A DNA stretch of 64,000 bases from Buttiauxella gaviniae ATCC 51604 (GCF_001654835.1 NZ_LXEP01000003.1:186001-250000), one strand, 5' to 3'. Shown: positions 1 through 10,263, counted from the first letter of the stretch. Numbers and translations: made by a program. The notes: generated by a model not told the origin, from the letters alone.

Positions 1-1
1 G

Positions 2-607
2 TTGGCGGTCACCTCTACTGCCACCAACGCTCTTGGCCTTGGACTTGCGACTACGCTGGTATTAGTGTTAACCAACAGTGCCGTATCTGCCCTACGTCGT
101 TGGGTGCCGACAGAAATTCGTATTCCAATTTATGTCATGATCATCGCCTCGGTAGTTAGTACCGTTCAGATGCTGATCAATGCCTACGCTTACGGTTTGT
201 ATCAATCGTTGGGGATTTTCATTCCATTGATTGTTACAAACTGCATCGTTATTGGTCGAGCCGAGGCGTTTGCTGCAAAAAATAGTGTGCCGCTTGCCGC
301 TTTGGATGGTTTAGCCATTGGCATGGGTGCCACCAGCGCAATGTTTGTTTTAGGCTCGTTGCGTGAAATCATTGGTAATGGGACGTTGTTCGATGGTGCC
401 GATGCGCTGCTGGGGAGTTGGGCAAAAGTCCTGCGCATTGAAGTTTTCCACACTGATACCCCTTTCCTGTTGGCAATGTTGCCACCCGGCGCATTTATCG
501 GACTGGGTTTAATGCTGGCAGTTAAGTATCTTATTGATGAAAAAATGAAAACGCGCCGCGCAGCGCAAGCTGCCGCAATGGAAGGTAATCCAGAGAAAGC
601 GTTATGA
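2..607 (+). CDS. rsxE: RsxE, electron transport complex subunit (5' truncated by window edge)
   Basis: Integral inner-membrane subunit of the Rsx (Rnf-like) complex, which uses reducing power to keep the [2Fe-2S] centre of SoxR reduced. The reading frame is open from the first base and the first residues ([19 protein letters not shown]) correspond to about residue 30 of the family, so roughly 30 N-terminal residues lie outside the window. Several membrane segments are visible, with a charged tail after [13 protein letters not shown]. The stop overlaps the nth start by 4 bases (ATGA), as expected for the distal end of the rsx operon. Identification rests on near-identity to remembered E. coli RsxE. 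Confidence 0.95.
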   Translation: MAVTSTATNALGLGLATTLVLVLTNSAVSALRRWVPTEIRIPIYVMIIASVVSTVQMLINAYAYGLYQSLGIFIPLIVTNCIVIGRAEAFAAKNSVPLAALDGLAIGMGATSAMFVLGSLREIIGNGTLFDGADALLGSWAKVLRIEVFHTDTPFLLAMLPPGAFIGLGLMLAVKYLIDEKMKTRRAAQAAAMEGNPEKAL

Positions 608-1239
608 ATAAGAGTAAACGGTTAGAGATCCTCACGCGCCTGCGTGACAACAATCCTCACCCTACCACTGAGTTACAATTCAGTTCCCCCTTCGAATTAC
701 TGATAGCCGTGTTGCTATCAGCCCAGGCGACGGATGTCAGCGTCAATAAGGCAACGGCGAAGCTCTATCCTGTGGCTAATACACCACAGGCTATGTTGGA
801 TCTGGGTGTTGACGGTATTAAGTCATACATCAGAACCATTGGCCTTTTTAACAGTAAGGCCGAGAACATCATCAAGACATGCCGGATGTTGATTGAGCTG
901 CATAACGGTGAGGTCCCCGAAGACAGAGCGGCACTCGAAGCATTGCCGGGCGTTGGTCGCAAAACAGCGAACGTGGTGCTTAACACTGCCTTTGGATGGC
1001 CCACTATCGCCGTAGATACTCATATCTTCCGTGTATGTAACCGCACCAACTTTGCTCCGGGCAAGAACGTTGAGCAGGTCGAGGAAAAACTACTGAAAGT
1101 GGTTCCGGCAGAATTTAAAGTCGATTGCCATCACTGGCTCATTTTGCACGGCCGTTATACCTGTATAGCTCGCAAGCCGCGCTGTGGTTCGTGCATCATT
1201 GAAGATCTGTGTGAATTCAAAGAGAAAGTCGATATCTAA
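604..1239 (+). CDS. nth: Endonuclease III (DNA glycosylase/AP lyase)
   Basis: Base-excision repair enzyme that removes oxidised pyrimidines and cleaves the AP site. It has 211 residues, the same as E. coli. The helix-hairpin-helix LPGVGRKTA carries catalytic Lys120, and VDTHIFR carries Asp138. Cys187, Cys194, Cys197 and Cys203 form the C-X6-C-X2-C-X5-C [4Fe-4S] cluster. The ATG overlaps the rsxE stop, so it is the last gene of the rsx operon and is translationally coupled. Nothing is anomalous. Confidence 0.98.
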   Translation: MNKSKRLEILTRLRDNNPHPTTELQFSSPFELLIAVLLSAQATDVSVNKATAKLYPVANTPQAMLDLGVDGIKSYIRTIGLFNSKAENIIKTCRMLIELHNGEVPEDRAALEALPGVGRKTANVVLNTAFGWPTIAVDTHIFRVCNRTNFAPGKNVEQVEEKLLKVVPAEFKVDCHHWLILHGRYTCIARKPRCGSCIIEDLCEFKEKVDI

Positions 1240-1249
1240 TCCCCTTCCC

Positions 1250-1271
1250 ACCTGCTGCGTAAGTGGCAGGT
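1250..1271 (+). terminator. Possible terminator after nth
   Basis: Six-base inverted repeat ACCTGC/GCAGGT with a ten-base loop, followed by a T-rich but interrupted stretch, 11 bases after the nth stop. The stem is short, so this is only a candidate end of the rsx-nth transcript. Confidence 0.35.
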
Positions 1272-1419
1272 TAGTTTCTTGTTCATTCCCACATCGCTGT
1301 CTGCCGCATCTAATGTATTGTTTTATTCTACGAATCATTACCGTTTCGGTTTAATCATGTGGTGAATAATCACCCCAACAGGTTAATCGTTTTTTTACGA
1401 TAAGAATTTTCCATAACTA

Positions 1420-1435
1420 TGTGACGCAGATCACA
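1420..1435 (+). promoter_or_regulatory. CRP site upstream of dtpA
   Basis: Perfect core palindrome TGTGA-CGCAGA-TCACA in the 616-base interval between nth and the dtpA start. The rest of that interval is AT-rich with no gene visible. The site is about 420 bases from the start codon, so it either serves a distant promoter with a long leader or acts on another transcript here. CRP consensus is established knowledge; function at this site is inferred. Confidence 0.6.
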
Positions 1436-1855
1436 CTGATAACTCAATGTTAAATTTAGGTCATAAAAATGAAACAAATAACCTCGCATTCCTCAGTGAT
1501 TAGCTAACTTAAGCAGTACAATAGGCTGCACAAATCTTTACACCCCGCCCATATCACTACACATTCGACCATAAAGCAGAATATATAACTAAAATGAATT
1601 TTTTTTAGCATTACCAAAGAGAATAAATCGGCAAAGCGCATTTTGATAAAATTTAACGCTGAATAACAATTTGCTTTTTGGAGCTTTATTCCGCGAGAGA
1701 TATATGTAACAGAGTATTACAAACCCCTTGCCTGAAGCCGCAGGATAGTGAACATTACCCGCCGTTTCCCCTTTCTTATAACTAAAAAAGCGAATGCCGC
1801 TGGCATGACGCTTAGAAAACTCCTGTTAAATTGGGATGTAAAAAAAGAGGTATAT

Positions 1856-3364
1856 GTGTCGACTGCAAACAAGAAACCAGCAGAAAGCATTAGTCTGAAT
1901 GCTTTCAAACAACCTAAATCGTTCTATCTGATTTTCTCTATCGAATTGTGGGAGCGTTTTGGCTACTACGGTCTGCAAGGTATTATGGCCGTTTACCTGG
2001 TCAAAATGCTGGGTATGTCCGAAGCTGACTCCATCACCCTTTTCTCCTCCTTCAGCGCACTGGTCTACGGAATGGTCGCTATCGGTGGTTGGTTAGGCGA
2101 TAAAGTTCTCGGCACCAAGCGCGTCATTGTGCTCGGTACTATCGTACTGGCTATCGGTTACGCGCTGGTAGCTTACTCCGGTCACGATGTGGCTGTGGTG
2201 TATATGGGTATGGCGACTATCGCTGTGGGTAACGGTCTGTTTAAGGCTAACCCATCCTCCCTGCTTTCTACTTGCTACGATAAAGATGATCCGCGTTTGG
2301 ACGGTGCATTTACTATGTACTACATGTCCATCAACATCGGTTCATTCTTCTCTATGCTTGCCACTCCATGGCTTGCAGCGAAGTATGGCTGGAGCGTTGC
2401 GTTCTCCCTGAGCTTCGTGGGTATGCTGATCACTCTCGTGAACTTTATGTTCTGTAAGAAGTGGGTCAAAAACCACGGTTCTAAACCTGACTTCCAGCCG
2501 GTGAATTTTGGCAAACTGGGCGCCACTATTGTGGGTGTTCTGGTGCTGGTTACTGCGGCAACCTGGCTGCTGCACAACCAAGGCATCGCACGTATGGTTC
2601 TGGGCGTAGTCGCTCTGGGCATCGTGATTATCTTTGCTAAAGAAGCTTTCGCAATGCAGGGCGCGGCTCGTCGTAAGATGATTGTTGCCTTCATTCTGAT
2701 GGTTGAAGCAATTGTGTTCTTCGTGCTGTATAGCCAAATGCCAACCTCTCTGAACTTCTTTGCGATTCGTAACGTTGAGCACTCCATTCTGGGTGTGATG
2801 TTCGAACCTGAGCAGTTCCAGGCACTGAACCCATTCTGGATCATGATTGGTAGCCCGATTTTGGCTGCTATCTACAACAAAATGGGCGACCGCATGCCGA
2901 TGCCGCACAAATTTGCGTTCGGTATGATCCTGTGTTCCCTGGCCTTCCTGGTGCTGCCACTGGGTGCGAAATTCGCATCTGATGCAGGTATCGTGTCTGT
3001 AAGCTGGTTGATTCTGAGCTATGCGCTGCAGAGTATCGGTGAGCTGATGATTTCCGGTCTGGGCCTGGCTATGGTTGCACAGCTGGTTCCACAGCGCCTG
3101 ATGGGCTTCATCATGGGTAGCTGGTTCCTGACTACTGCTGGTGCTGCAATCATTGCAGGTAAAGTTGCGAACCTGATGGCTGTTCCAGAAAACGTAACCG
3201 ACCCACTGCAATCACTGGCTGTATATGGTCACGTGTTCATGCAGATTGGTATTGCTACCGCTGTTATCGCGGTTCTGATGATGCTCACTGCGCCTAAGCT
3301 GAACCGTATGGCACAGCAGGTTGACGAAAAAGCTGAGACCTCTAAGGAAACAGCTACCGCGTAA
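1856..3364 (+). CDS. dtpA: Dipeptide/tripeptide permease A (POT family)
   Basis: Proton-coupled di-/tripeptide importer of the inner membrane, 502 residues. The POT signature is visible near the N-terminus ([11 protein letters not shown], the ExxERFxYY motif), followed by about 14 membrane segments and a charged tail. I chose the GTG at 1856 (MSTANKK...): an AGAGG ribosome-binding site lies 5 bases upstream and the protein then aligns end to end with E. coli DtpA. The open frame continues 36 codons further up (to 1748), but that extension has no family counterpart. A strong terminator follows. Induction through OmpR is known for the family; no OmpR site was resolved here. Confidence 0.96.
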   Translation: MSTANKKPAESISLNAFKQPKSFYLIFSIELWERFGYYGLQGIMAVYLVKMLGMSEADSITLFSSFSALVYGMVAIGGWLGDKVLGTKRVIVLGTIVLAIGYALVAYSGHDVAVVYMGMATIAVGNGLFKANPSSLLSTCYDKDDPRLDGAFTMYYMSINIGSFFSMLATPWLAAKYGWSVAFSLSFVGMLITLVNFMFCKKWVKNHGSKPDFQPVNFGKLGATIVGVLVLVTAATWLLHNQGIARMVLGVVALGIVIIFAKEAFAMQGAARRKMIVAFILMVEAIVFFVLYSQMPTSLNFFAIRNVEHSILGVMFEPEQFQALNPFWIMIGSPILAAIYNKMGDRMPMPHKFAFGMILCSLAFLVLPLGAKFASDAGIVSVSWLILSYALQSIGELMISGLGLAMVAQLVPQRLMGFIMGSWFLTTAGAAIIAGKVANLMAVPENVTDPLQSLAVYGHVFMQIGIATAVIAVLMMLTAPKLNRMAQQVDEKAETSKETATA

Positions 3365-3389
3365 TGTAGCGGGGAACATGTTATTTTCA

Positions 3390-3423
3390 GCCGTTAGCTT
3401 TTATCGCTAACGGCTTTTTTTTT
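3390..3423 (+). terminator. Rho-independent terminator of dtpA
   Basis: Nine-base stem GCCGTTAGC/GCTAACGGC (3390-3398 with 3406-3414) followed by nine T residues. Confidence 0.9.
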
Positions 3424-3475
3424 GCCCATATGCGCACTAACATAGGGTATCTTAGCGCCCCATAGGAGTTCAGTA

Positions 3476-4078
3476 ATGAAACTGTATTATAAAGCTGGTG
3501 CCTGTTCCCTCTCCCCACACATTATCCTGCGCGAAACCGGTGTTGATTTCTCACTGGTGAAAGTCGATTTAGCCGCAAAGACAACCGAAGCTGGTGATGA
3601 TTACCTTGAAATTAATGCCAAGGGCCAAGTCCCGGCACTGCTGCTAGACGATGGTTCACTGCTGACCGAAGGCGTGGCAATTGTGCAATACCTGGCAGAT
3701 AAAGTGCCTGACCGCCAGTTACTTGCCCCTTCAGGTAGCATGACGCGCTACCACACGCTGGAATGGTTGAACTACATCGCCACCGAACTGCATAAAGGTT
3801 TCTCGCCATTGTTTAACCCGGCAACGCCTGAAGAGTTCAAAACCATTACTCGAGCAGCGCTTGAGAAGAAATTTAAATACGTTAACGAAGAGTTGAACGA
3901 TAAACAGTGGCTGATGGGGCTGCGCTTTAGCGTGGCAGATGCGTATCTGTTTACTGTGTTGCGCTGGGCAGGCGCGGTCAAGTTAGACCTGGAAGGCTTG
4001 ACCAATATCGATGCGTTTATGGAACGAATGAAAGCGCGTCCGGCTGTTGCGGCGGCTCTAACGGCTGAAGGGATTTAA
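3476..4078 (+). CDS. gstA: Glutathione S-transferase A
   Basis: Beta-class cytosolic glutathione transferase that conjugates glutathione to electrophiles; 200 residues, against 201 in E. coli. The N-terminal thioredoxin-fold domain carries Cys10 ([11 protein letters not shown]), the beta-class active residue. The helical C-terminal domain contains [12 protein letters not shown] with the family His. RBS AGGAG precedes the ATG. It is a single gene that converges on pdxY across a shared hairpin. Confidence 0.96.
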   Translation: MKLYYKAGACSLSPHIILRETGVDFSLVKVDLAAKTTEAGDDYLEINAKGQVPALLLDDGSLLTEGVAIVQYLADKVPDRQLLAPSGSMTRYHTLEWLNYIATELHKGFSPLFNPATPEEFKTITRAALEKKFKYVNEELNDKQWLMGLRFSVADAYLFTVLRWAGAVKLDLEGLTNIDAFMERMKARPAVAAALTAEGI

Positions 4079-4093
4079 CGAGTCGGTAATTGA

Positions 4094-4117
4094 AAACGCC
4101 CTCTGTTAAGGGCGTTT
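4094..4117. terminator. Shared bidirectional terminator gstA/pdxY
   Basis: Nine-base stem AAACGCCCT/AGGGCGTTT with loop CTGTTA, placed between the two convergent stop codons. A/T flanks allow termination on either strand. Confidence 0.7.
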
Positions 4118-4122
4118 ATGTT

Positions 4123-4983
4123 TTATAGCTTCACCGCGGTGAAATAATGCTCTGGTTTCGCAATGCCTTCCTGGGCCGCAACCAGTTGCAGTTCGTACTC
4201 TTCCATTTTCTTCGTCACGACCATAATGTCATAAACCGCAGCAGTGACATGTTCCAGAGCCTCACGAAGCGTTGCACCCTGCAACAATTTAACCAACAGC
4301 AGACCACTGGTCACATCGCCAACGCCGACGGGCTGACGTTCGCCAAAATCCACCAGCGGACGGTGAATATGCCAGGCTTCGTCCGCAGTCACCAACAACA
4401 TCTCAAAGCGATCCTGCTGATATGCCGCACGCGCAAGGTGTTTCACCAACACGATTTCCGGGCCTTTCGCGATGAGTTCTCTCGCAGTCGAAACCGCTTC
4501 ATCAACAGAGTTAACCGCATGACCGCTCAGGATCTCAAGCTCAATCAGGTTTGGGGCAATAATATCACTGGCTGGCAACGCATAGCGCGTATGGAATTCG
4601 GCAACACCAGGGGCGACGATGCAGCCTTTTTCAGGATGGCCCATTACCGGGTCGCAAAAATACTTCGCCTGCGGATTGGCCTCTTTCGTTTTACGAACAA
4701 TAGAAAGAATATGTTCGCCCTGCTCAGCAGAGCCAAGGTAACCACTCAACACCGCGTCACAACGTTTAAGCTGCCCGATGTCCGCAATTCCTTGCACAAT
4801 GTCGCTTAGGTGGCTGGCAGGCATCACGCTACCAGTCCATTTTCCGTATTGGGTATGGTTGGAGAACTGAACAGTGTTCAATGACCATACATTGGCGCCC
4901 AGACGGCGCATCGGGAATTCGGCGGCACTATTGCCTGCGTGACCGAAAACCACATGGGACTGGATGGCAAGGATGTTTTTCAT
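4123..4983 (-). CDS. pdxY: Pyridoxal kinase PdxY
   Basis: Ribokinase-superfamily kinase of the vitamin B6 salvage pathway; it phosphorylates pyridoxal to pyridoxal 5'-phosphate. It has 286 residues (family 287). The N-terminus ([18 protein letters not shown]) and the anion-hole segment [12 protein letters not shown] with its catalytic Asp are typical. It lies downstream of tyrS, as in E. coli, but a hairpin terminator sits between them, so expression is probably partly independent of tyrS. Confidence 0.97.
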   Translation of the reverse strand: MKNILAIQSHVVFGHAGNSAAEFPMRRLGANVWSLNTVQFSNHTQYGKWTGSVMPASHLSDIVQGIADIGQLKRCDAVLSGYLGSAEQGEHILSIVRKTKEANPQAKYFCDPVMGHPEKGCIVAPGVAEFHTRYALPASDIIAPNLIELEILSGHAVNSVDEAVSTARELIAKGPEIVLVKHLARAAYQQDRFEMLLVTADEAWHIHRPLVDFGERQPVGVGDVTSGLLLVKLLQGATLREALEHVTAAVYDIMVVTKKMEEYELQLVAAQEGIAKPEHYFTAVKL

Positions 4984-5044
4984 TTTTCTACTCGGATGGA
5001 ACGATATTGGTTCTGGTTGTGTGTAAACAAATCGACTAAAAATA

Positions 5045-5068
5045 AAGGGCGTGGTTTCCCACGCCCTT
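5045..5068 (-). terminator. Terminator of tyrS
   Basis: Ten-base stem AAGGGCGTGG/CCACGCCCTT with a four-base loop; on the minus strand it is followed by TATTTTTA. It lies between tyrS and pdxY. Confidence 0.8.
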
Positions 5069-5082
5069 CTGATCTTTCTTAA

Positions 5083-6357
5083 TTACTTCCAGCAAACGAG
5101 GCAGTAATTTTTCTTACCCCGGCGCAGTAAGGTGTAGCGATTGAACAGAATATCGCTATCAGCAAAGGTATATTCCGGGTCAGACTGCTTCTCACCGTTG
5201 ATGGTAATAGCATTTTGCGCGATGGTTTTACGCGCCTGACCACGAGATGGTTGCAGTTCGGAATCAACCAGAGCTTGTTGCAGATCAGCCCCACGATCCA
5301 TTTCAACCATCGGTACACCATCCTGAGCCAGTTGCTCAAGGTCGGCTTCAGTCAAATCGCTTAGGTTGCCGTTAAACAGGCTGGCGGTAATACGTTTAGC
5401 CGCTTCAAGACCTTCTTCGCCGTGAACCAGGCGAGTCACCTGCTCTGCCAGTACGTACTGTGCACGTGGTGCAGTGCCGCTATTTTTATCTTCTTCTTCC
5501 AGCGCGTCGATTTCTTCGAGGCTCATGAAGGTGAAGAATTTCAGGAAGCGATATACATCAGAGTCAGCGGTGTTGATCCAGAACTGGTAGAACTTGTACG
5601 GGCTGGTTTTCTTCGGATCAAGCCATACTGCGCCGCCTTCGGTTTTACCGAATTTGGTGCCATCTGATTTAGTAATCAACGGCACAGTCAGACCAAACGC
5701 TTGTTGCTGATGCAGACGGCGAGTTAAGTCGATACCGGAGGTGATGTTACCCCACTGGTCGGAACCGCCAATTTGCAGCACAACGCCGTGCAGTTTGTTC
5801 AGGCATGCAAAGTCATAACCTTGCAGCAGATTGTAGGAAAACTCGGTAAAGGAGATACCTACATCGTCACGGTTCAGACGCTGCTTCACGGCTTCTTTGT
5901 TAATCATCTGGTTAACAGAGAAGTGTTTGCCGATATCACGCAGGAAGGTCAGCACGCTCATGCCGCCAAACCAGTCGTAGTTATTCGCCGCAACGGCTGA
6001 GTTTTCGCCACAATCGAAATCGAGGAACGGTGCAACCTGGCGGCGGATTTTTTCCACCCACTCTTGCACGGTATCTTCAGTGTTGAGTTTACGCTCAACG
6101 GCTTTAAAACTTGGGTCGCCAATCAGACCTGTCGCACCACCCACCAGTGCAACCGGTTTGTGGCCTGCTTCCTGGAAGCGTTTCAGGCACAGCAGTGGAA
6201 CCAGATGGCCCAAATGCAAGCTGTCAGCGGTAGGATCGAAGCCGCAATACAGCGCAATTGGCCCTTGCGCCAGTCGCTGTGCTAACGCTTCTTCATCCGT
6301 TACCTGGGCGACTAAGCCCCGCTCTTGCAATTGTTTTATCAAATTGATGCCTGCCAT
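5083..6357 (-). CDS. tyrS: Tyrosyl-tRNA synthetase
   Basis: Class Ic aminoacyl-tRNA synthetase that charges tRNA-Tyr; 424 residues, as in E. coli. The HIGH-type motif is HLGHL (in [11 protein letters not shown]) and the KMSKS-type motif is KFGKT (in [10 protein letters not shown]). A C-terminal S4-like RNA-binding region contains [11 protein letters not shown] chose the ATG at 6357 ([10 protein letters not shown]) rather than the in-frame ATG at 6369: GGAG lies 6 bases upstream of the former and the length then matches the family. Confidence 0.97.
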   Translation of the reverse strand: MAGINLIKQLQERGLVAQVTDEEALAQRLAQGPIALYCGFDPTADSLHLGHLVPLLCLKRFQEAGHKPVALVGGATGLIGDPSFKAVERKLNTEDTVQEWVEKIRRQVAPFLDFDCGENSAVAANNYDWFGGMSVLTFLRDIGKHFSVNQMINKEAVKQRLNRDDVGISFTEFSYNLLQGYDFACLNKLHGVVLQIGGSDQWGNITSGIDLTRRLHQQQAFGLTVPLITKSDGTKFGKTEGGAVWLDPKKTSPYKFYQFWINTADSDVYRFLKFFTFMSLEEIDALEEEDKNSGTAPRAQYVLAEQVTRLVHGEEGLEAAKRITASLFNGNLSDLTEADLEQLAQDGVPMVEMDRGADLQQALVDSELQPSRGQARKTIAQNAITINGEKQSDPEYTFADSDILFNRYTLLRRGKKNYCLVCWK

Positions 6358-6499
6358 CAAATTCTCCATCTATATACGACTGCACCTTTACCGGTACACG
6401 GTTTTTCGCCTGGTGGCGAAAGGAGTTAATTTCTTAGGGGACATATAATAGAGAGCTGGCACGTGGAGTACCAGCGCTTAACACAACAAATTCCCGATG

Positions 6500-7156
6500 C
6501 TACGGAGCCAGGCGGTCTATTTTCCAGGCTTCGCCTTCGCGCTGGTATAAAAAACGATCGTGCAGACGGTGTTCGCCACCCTGCCAGAATTCCATTTGCT
6601 CAATTGTTACGCGATAACCGCCCCAGAAGCTCGGCAGTGGAATTTCGCCTTGCTGGAATTTCTGTTTCAGCTCGAGGAATTTACTTTCCAGAATACCGCG
6701 CGCGGAAATACGGCTGGACTGTTTTGAAACCCAGGCGCCAATCTGGCTATCGCGCGGGCGACTGTGGAAATACTTCATCACTTCAAGAGTCGATAAACGC
6801 TCCGCTGTACCTAGTACCATCACCTGGCGATCCAGCATATGCCACGGGAAATGCAGGCTGATGCGCGGATTAGTTTCCAGATGATGTGCTTTGCGGGAAC
6901 CGAGGTTGGTGTAAAACACCAAACCCCGGTCATCGAAATGTTTGAGCAACACAATGCGCTGATACGGCTGGCCGCTTTCATCAACGGTTGCCACGACCAT
7001 CGCGGTAGGGTCGGCAAGTTTAGCATCACATGCCTGAGCTAACCATCGTTCAAACAAAGGCAGAGGTTGTTCGGTAAGATCATTGCGGCGCAAACCACCT
7101 TTGGTGTATTCGCGGCGCAAATGCGCAATTTGTTGCAAAGAGTCGTTATCAGACAT
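6500..7156 (-). CDS. pdxH: Pyridoxine/pyridoxamine 5'-phosphate oxidase
   Basis: FMN-dependent oxidase making pyridoxal 5'-phosphate in de novo and salvage B6 synthesis. It has 218 residues, the same as E. coli. The split-barrel FMN-binding segments [12 protein letters not shown] and [12 protein letters not shown] and the C-terminal signature [12 protein letters not shown] are intact. The mliC-pdxH-tyrS-pdxY order on the minus strand matches E. coli. A full-length ERIC lies just upstream. Confidence 0.97.
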   Translation of the reverse strand: MSDNDSLQQIAHLRREYTKGGLRRNDLTEQPLPLFERWLAQACDAKLADPTAMVVATVDESGQPYQRIVLLKHFDDRGLVFYTNLGSRKAHHLETNPRISLHFPWHMLDRQVMVLGTAERLSTLEVMKYFHSRPRDSQIGAWVSKQSSRISARGILESKFLELKQKFQQGEIPLPSFWGGYRVTIEQMEFWQGGEHRLHDRFLYQREGEAWKIDRLAP

Positions 7157-7215
7157 GGCGTTACGTCAGGCAATTGTCAGGTGGAGCTATTGTGCGCTCC
7201 ACCCTCAAAAATCTC

Positions 7216-7339
7216 TACTCAAAATAATTCAGGTTGCAGGCAGGCGGTAAACGAACGAGGCCCCAGGAGCTTACTTGAGTAAGTGGCTGGGGTGAGTAAG
7301 CGCAGCCAACGCCCCTGCAACTTGAAGTATGAAGAGTAT
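7216..7339. repeat. Full-length ERIC element
   Basis: A 124-base imperfect palindrome. The terminal halves resemble the ERIC ends (TACTCAAAATAATTCAGG at the left; AACTTGAAGTATGAAGAGTAT at the right, read as two pieces), and the central inverted repeat is the ERIC core CCCCAGGAGCTTAC...GTAAGTGGCTGGGG. It occupies the mliC-pdxH interval, and its last base is the first base of the mliC stop codon (minus strand). Confidence 0.88.
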
Positions 7340-7662
7340 CAATGTTTCGGATTTTGAAGCTGGCAATCATCCAGCACGACCGTGTCTTTGCGGTACACCG
7401 TTGCGGTATCACCCTTCGACCAGAATACATAAACACCATCGGTATAGCGCGCACCTGATGCGGACAAACCTTGTGTCAGCGACAAATATTCGTTGTCATA
7501 AACAAAGTTCACCATCTGCTTTTGGTTATTTAATTTAACGGTAAGCGGTTTTTCATCACACTGATATTGCAGAGTATCCGTCTGCATCTTCTCAACAAAG
7601 GTGTTGTAGTAGCTACATCCTGAAAGCATGAAGGGAATGGCGGCAATAAGTAGTTTTTTCAT
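7339..7662 (-). CDS. mliC: Membrane-bound lysozyme inhibitor of c-type lysozyme
   Basis: Outer-membrane lipoprotein that protects peptidoglycan by inhibiting c-type lysozyme. The signal peptide ends in the lipobox LSGC (MLSGCSYY), and the mature part has the conserved [10 protein letters not shown] and [19 protein letters not shown] segments with the second Cys near the end (DDCQLQN). I chose the ATG at 7662 because AGGA lies 7 bases upstream; an in-frame ATG at 7668 has that motif only one base away. The full open frame is 109 residues. The stop codon abuts an ERIC element, but the C-terminus is complete. Confidence 0.93.
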   Translation of the reverse strand: MKKLLIAAIPFMLSGCSYYNTFVEKMQTDTLQYQCDEKPLTVKLNNQKQMVNFVYDNEYLSLTQGLSASGARYTDGVYVFWSKGDTATVYRKDTVVLDDCQLQNPKH

Positions 7663-7766
7663 CTGCATGTCCTGAAGTTCTTTTTTTTATAGCGGGGGAT
7701 AGTACCGTCCCCCATTACCTTCAGTTTAGAGATTTAGTGCGGTAGTGAATTTCAGTTAACTCTGAT

Positions 7767-7790
7767 TATGCTCATCATAATTCAAGTTAC
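7767..7790. repeat. Possible ERIC end fragment
   Basis: In the 162-base anmK-mliC gap, the stretch ATCATAATTCAAGTTAC resembles one ERIC terminus (compare CATACTTCAAGTTGC) without a partner half. It is either a decayed remnant or a chance match. A GGGGGA/TCCCCC hairpin also lies in the gap at 7694-7713. Confidence 0.3.
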
Positions 7791-7824
7791 CTTTTTATTG
7801 GCGACGTTCAGCCGCGCGAACTAA

Positions 7825-8946
7825 TTAGGGTAAGTACAGCGGGTTGGCTGGGAAAATTGCGCCAATCACGCTTGCTGCAGACGCCCCAGTGACCGAAGGC
7901 AAGTTTCCTGGCAGACCTGACATAGTACGATAAGCAAGCCAGGCGAATGCCAGCGCCTCCATATCGTCACCGCTAATTCCGGCCTCATCTGTCGCCGTGA
8001 CTTCGATACCTGGCAGCAACCCACTCAAACGGGCCATCAACAATGGATTACGGCTTCCACCACCGCATACCATCAGCCGCTCACAACCGCCGCTTAGCAA
8101 TACTTGCTCTGAAATAGTAACAGCTGTCAGTTCCGTGAGCGTTGCCTGAATATCTTCACCAGCAAGCCCCGGGAATGCGGCTAACTGGCGCTCAAGCCAT
8201 CCATAATTGAAATACTCACGGCCAGTGCTCTTTGGCGCAGGCATGGCAAAGTATGGATCGCTAAGCATCTGCTGCAATAATGGGAGAATGACTTTGCCGC
8301 TGCTCGCCCATTGGGCGTCTTTATCATACGCTTTACCGCGTTGACGCCAGATCCACGCATCAATAAGCATGTTTCCCGGGCCAGTATCAAACCCTCGAAC
8401 TGGCTGTTCAGGGATAAGCAGAGAGAGATTAGCGATCCCGCCAATATTTAACACCATGCGATGTTCCGAGGGATGCGCCAGCAAAGCATGATGGAACGCA
8501 GGCACCAGCGGAGCACCCTGCCCACCCAAAGCCATATCCCGACGGCGGAAATCACCAACCACAGTCACGCCTGTACGCGCAACGATTTGATTGTTATCCC
8601 CAATTTGCATGGTATGCGCCGCTTCACCTTGTGGCTCGTGCCAGACGGTTTGCCCGTGGCAGCCAATTGCGGTGATATCTGTATAGGTAAGGCCCTGGTT
8701 GTTCATCAATGTCTGAACAGCTTCAGCAAATAATTTACCAAGGCGATTATCAAGTTGGCCGAGCTGAGAAAGGGTTAATGCCTGCCCCTGGCAAATCGCC
8801 AGAATGGCATTTTTTATCTCTAAAGGAATGGGATGGCTGTAACTTGCCTGTTGTGCAACAAGATGTTCATCAATCGCGGCCAGAACGACATCAATCCCGT
8901 CCAGGCTGGTGCCTGACATCACACCGATATAACGCCCTGATTTCAT
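7825..8946 (-). CDS. anmK: Anhydro-N-acetylmuramic acid kinase
   Basis: Peptidoglycan-recycling kinase that converts anhydroMurNAc to MurNAc-6-phosphate in the cytoplasm; 373 residues (family about 370). The ASKHA-fold ATP-binding segments are present: [12 protein letters not shown] at the N-terminus, [19 protein letters not shown] and [16 protein letters not shown] well-spaced AGGAG precedes the ATG. Its place upstream of mliC is the conserved enterobacterial arrangement. Confidence 0.97.
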   Translation of the reverse strand: MKSGRYIGVMSGTSLDGIDVVLAAIDEHLVAQQASYSHPIPLEIKNAILAICQGQALTLSQLGQLDNRLGKLFAEAVQTLMNNQGLTYTDITAIGCHGQTVWHEPQGEAAHTMQIGDNNQIVARTGVTVVGDFRRRDMALGGQGAPLVPAFHHALLAHPSEHRMVLNIGGIANLSLLIPEQPVRGFDTGPGNMLIDAWIWRQRGKAYDKDAQWASSGKVILPLLQQMLSDPYFAMPAPKSTGREYFNYGWLERQLAAFPGLAGEDIQATLTELTAVTISEQVLLSGGCERLMVCGGGSRNPLLMARLSGLLPGIEVTATDEAGISGDDMEALAFAWLAYRTMSGLPGNLPSVTGASAASVIGAIFPANPLYLP

Positions 8947-9084
8947 CTGTTACTCCTTTCGACTTACCAAATTGGGGATAAACTCAACCATAAACTAGCA
9001 TTCTATGCGATGGTTACTTAATAATTTTTAACAAAAATACTCTATAAATAGGTATTGATGGCGCTATTACATTTATTTATGAAT

Positions 9085-9119
9085 GGTTGATACTCGGTTA
9101 AGTGAGGCTTTTCTAATAT
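9085..9119 (+). promoter_or_regulatory. PhoP box and -10 of slyB
   Basis: Direct repeat GGTTGA-TACTC-GGTTAA (9085-9101) matches the PhoP box pattern of two GGTTTA-like hexamers 5 bases apart. It is followed after exactly 12 bases by TAATAT (9114-9119) as -10. This geometry is that of PhoP-activated promoters, and slyB is an established PhoP target. Start of transcription would be near 9126. The remainder of the 282-base gap upstream holds nothing recognisable. Confidence 0.7.
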
Positions 9120-9228
9120 GAATGCTATTAATAGTCTGAACTTATTTTAAATTCAGCACCTAAATACCATATAATTTAGCCATGAAGGATGCTCAGTTGA
9201 GCGTTTCAAGTGTTCAGGAGAGTCACAA

Positions 9229-9696
9229 ATGATTTCACGTATACTGGTAGTCTCGTTAGTTGGGTTAACTCTGGCTGGTTGCGCTAACACCAGCTCACTT
9301 TCAGGCGACGTATATAGCGCTTCTGATGCTAAACAAGTACAAAGCGTCACTTATGGTACTTTGGTATCTGCACGCCCGGTTCAGATTCAGGCCGGTAATG
9401 ATTCAAATGTGATGGGCGCAATTGGTGGCGCTGTGCTGGGTGGTTTCCTGGGTAACACTGTTGGTGGTGGTACAGGTCGTTCACTGGCTACCGCTGCGGG
9501 CGCAGTGGCAGGTGGTGTAGCGGGTCAGAGCGTTCAGGGTGCGATGAACAAAACTCAGGGCGTTGAACTGGAAATCCGTAAGGACGATGGCAACACCATT
9601 CTGGTCGTTCAGAAACAGGGTGATACCAAATTTACTGTGGGCCAACGTGTAAGACTTGCCAGCAACGGCAGCCAGGTTACCGTTTCGCCAAATTAA
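9229..9696 (+). CDS. slyB: Outer-membrane lipoprotein SlyB
   Basis: Glycine-zipper outer-membrane lipoprotein, 155 residues as in E. coli. Lipobox LAGC follows a short signal (LTLAGCANTSS). The centre is a two-part glycine zipper (GAIGGAVLGGFLGNTVGGG and AAGAVAGGVAGQ), followed by the conserved ELEIRKDDGNTI region. It stabilises the outer membrane under low-magnesium or envelope stress. Divergent slyA follows tail to tail. Expression is expected through the PhoP box upstream. Confidence 0.97.
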   Translation: MISRILVVSLVGLTLAGCANTSSLSGDVYSASDAKQVQSVTYGTLVSARPVQIQAGNDSNVMGAIGGAVLGGFLGNTVGGGTGRSLATAAGAVAGGVAGQSVQGAMNKTQGVELEIRKDDGNTILVVQKQGDTKFTVGQRVRLASNGSQVTVSPN

Positions 9697-9703
9697 TTAT
9701 GAA

Positions 9704-9727
9704 GGGTGACTTGTTTACAGGTCACCC
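9704..9727 (+). terminator. Likely terminator of slyB
   Basis: Stem GGGTGAC/GTCACCC with a ten-base loop, followed by CTCTTC rather than a clean T run, 8 bases after the slyB stop. A second small hairpin (CCTCA/TGAGG near 9766-9782) with T-rich sequence on the minus strand may end slyA. Confidence 0.45.
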
Positions 9728-9800
9728 CTCTTCGCATCTTTGCTAGCCAAATAATCAAAACAGAAAACCTCACCGAATGATGAGGCTTACAATAAAAAAC

Positions 9801-10241
9801 TTATTCTTTCGTCTGCAAATCAACGATATTTTTTTCCAGCCGATTTATCAAATTAAGCAACAGCGTCTGTTCTTCAGCGTTGATACCTAACAAAATTTCC
9901 TCGCGCGTTTTCTTGATAACCGTCTCCATCTCATTGATGATAGGCTCAGCACGCTCAGTGAGTTTGATGCGTTTTGCCCTACGATCATTCGCGCAGGTTT
10001 GACGAGAAATCAGCCCTTTCTCTTCGAGTTGATCAAGCGTTCTGACCAGTGATGGTTGCTCTATGCCGATCGCTTTGGCCAACTGAATCTGCGACTGCTC
10101 GGGCGGCAACTGATGAATATTATGCAGCGTAACCCAATGTGTCTGTGTCAATTCCAGAGGTTTCAGGCGATGGTCAATCAGAGCACGCCAAATGCGCACC
10201 AACCGTGCCAGATCTGATCCTAATGGCGATTCCAATTTCAT
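9801..10241 (-). CDS. slyA: MarR-family regulator SlyA
   Basis: Winged-helix dimeric regulator of envelope and virulence genes; 146 residues (E. coli 144). The family sequence is nearly unchanged over the DNA-binding region: [20 protein letters not shown] (recognition helix) and the wing [16 protein letters not shown]-terminal helices form the dimer interface. A perfect SlyA palindrome lies 10 bases before the start codon, consistent with autorepression. The gene is divergent from ydhIJK. Confidence 0.97.
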   Translation of the reverse strand: MKLESPLGSDLARLVRIWRALIDHRLKPLELTQTHWVTLHNIHQLPPEQSQIQLAKAIGIEQPSLVRTLDQLEEKGLISRQTCANDRRAKRIKLTERAEPIINEMETVIKKTREEILLGINAEEQTLLLNLINRLEKNIVDLQTKE

Positions 10242-10251
10242 CTCCTTATAA

Positions 10252-10263
10252 TTAGCTTGCTAA
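10252..10263. promoter_or_regulatory. SlyA operator in slyA promoter
   Basis: TTAGCTTGCTAA, the reverse complement of the established SlyA consensus TTAGCAAGCTAA, with all 12 bases matching. It sits between slyA and divergent ydhI, where it can control slyA and possibly ydhIJK. Confidence 0.8.

Noticed and set aside
2342..3211. 289-residue open frame on the minus strand opposite dtpA
   Set aside because: It is antisense to a clearly conserved transporter gene; its His/Gln/Asn-rich translation is what reverse reading of hydrophobic codons gives.
7694..7713. GGGGGA/TCCCCC hairpin between anmK and mliC as a terminator
   Set aside because: On the minus strand it is followed by an A tract, not T residues, so it does not fit an intrinsic terminator.
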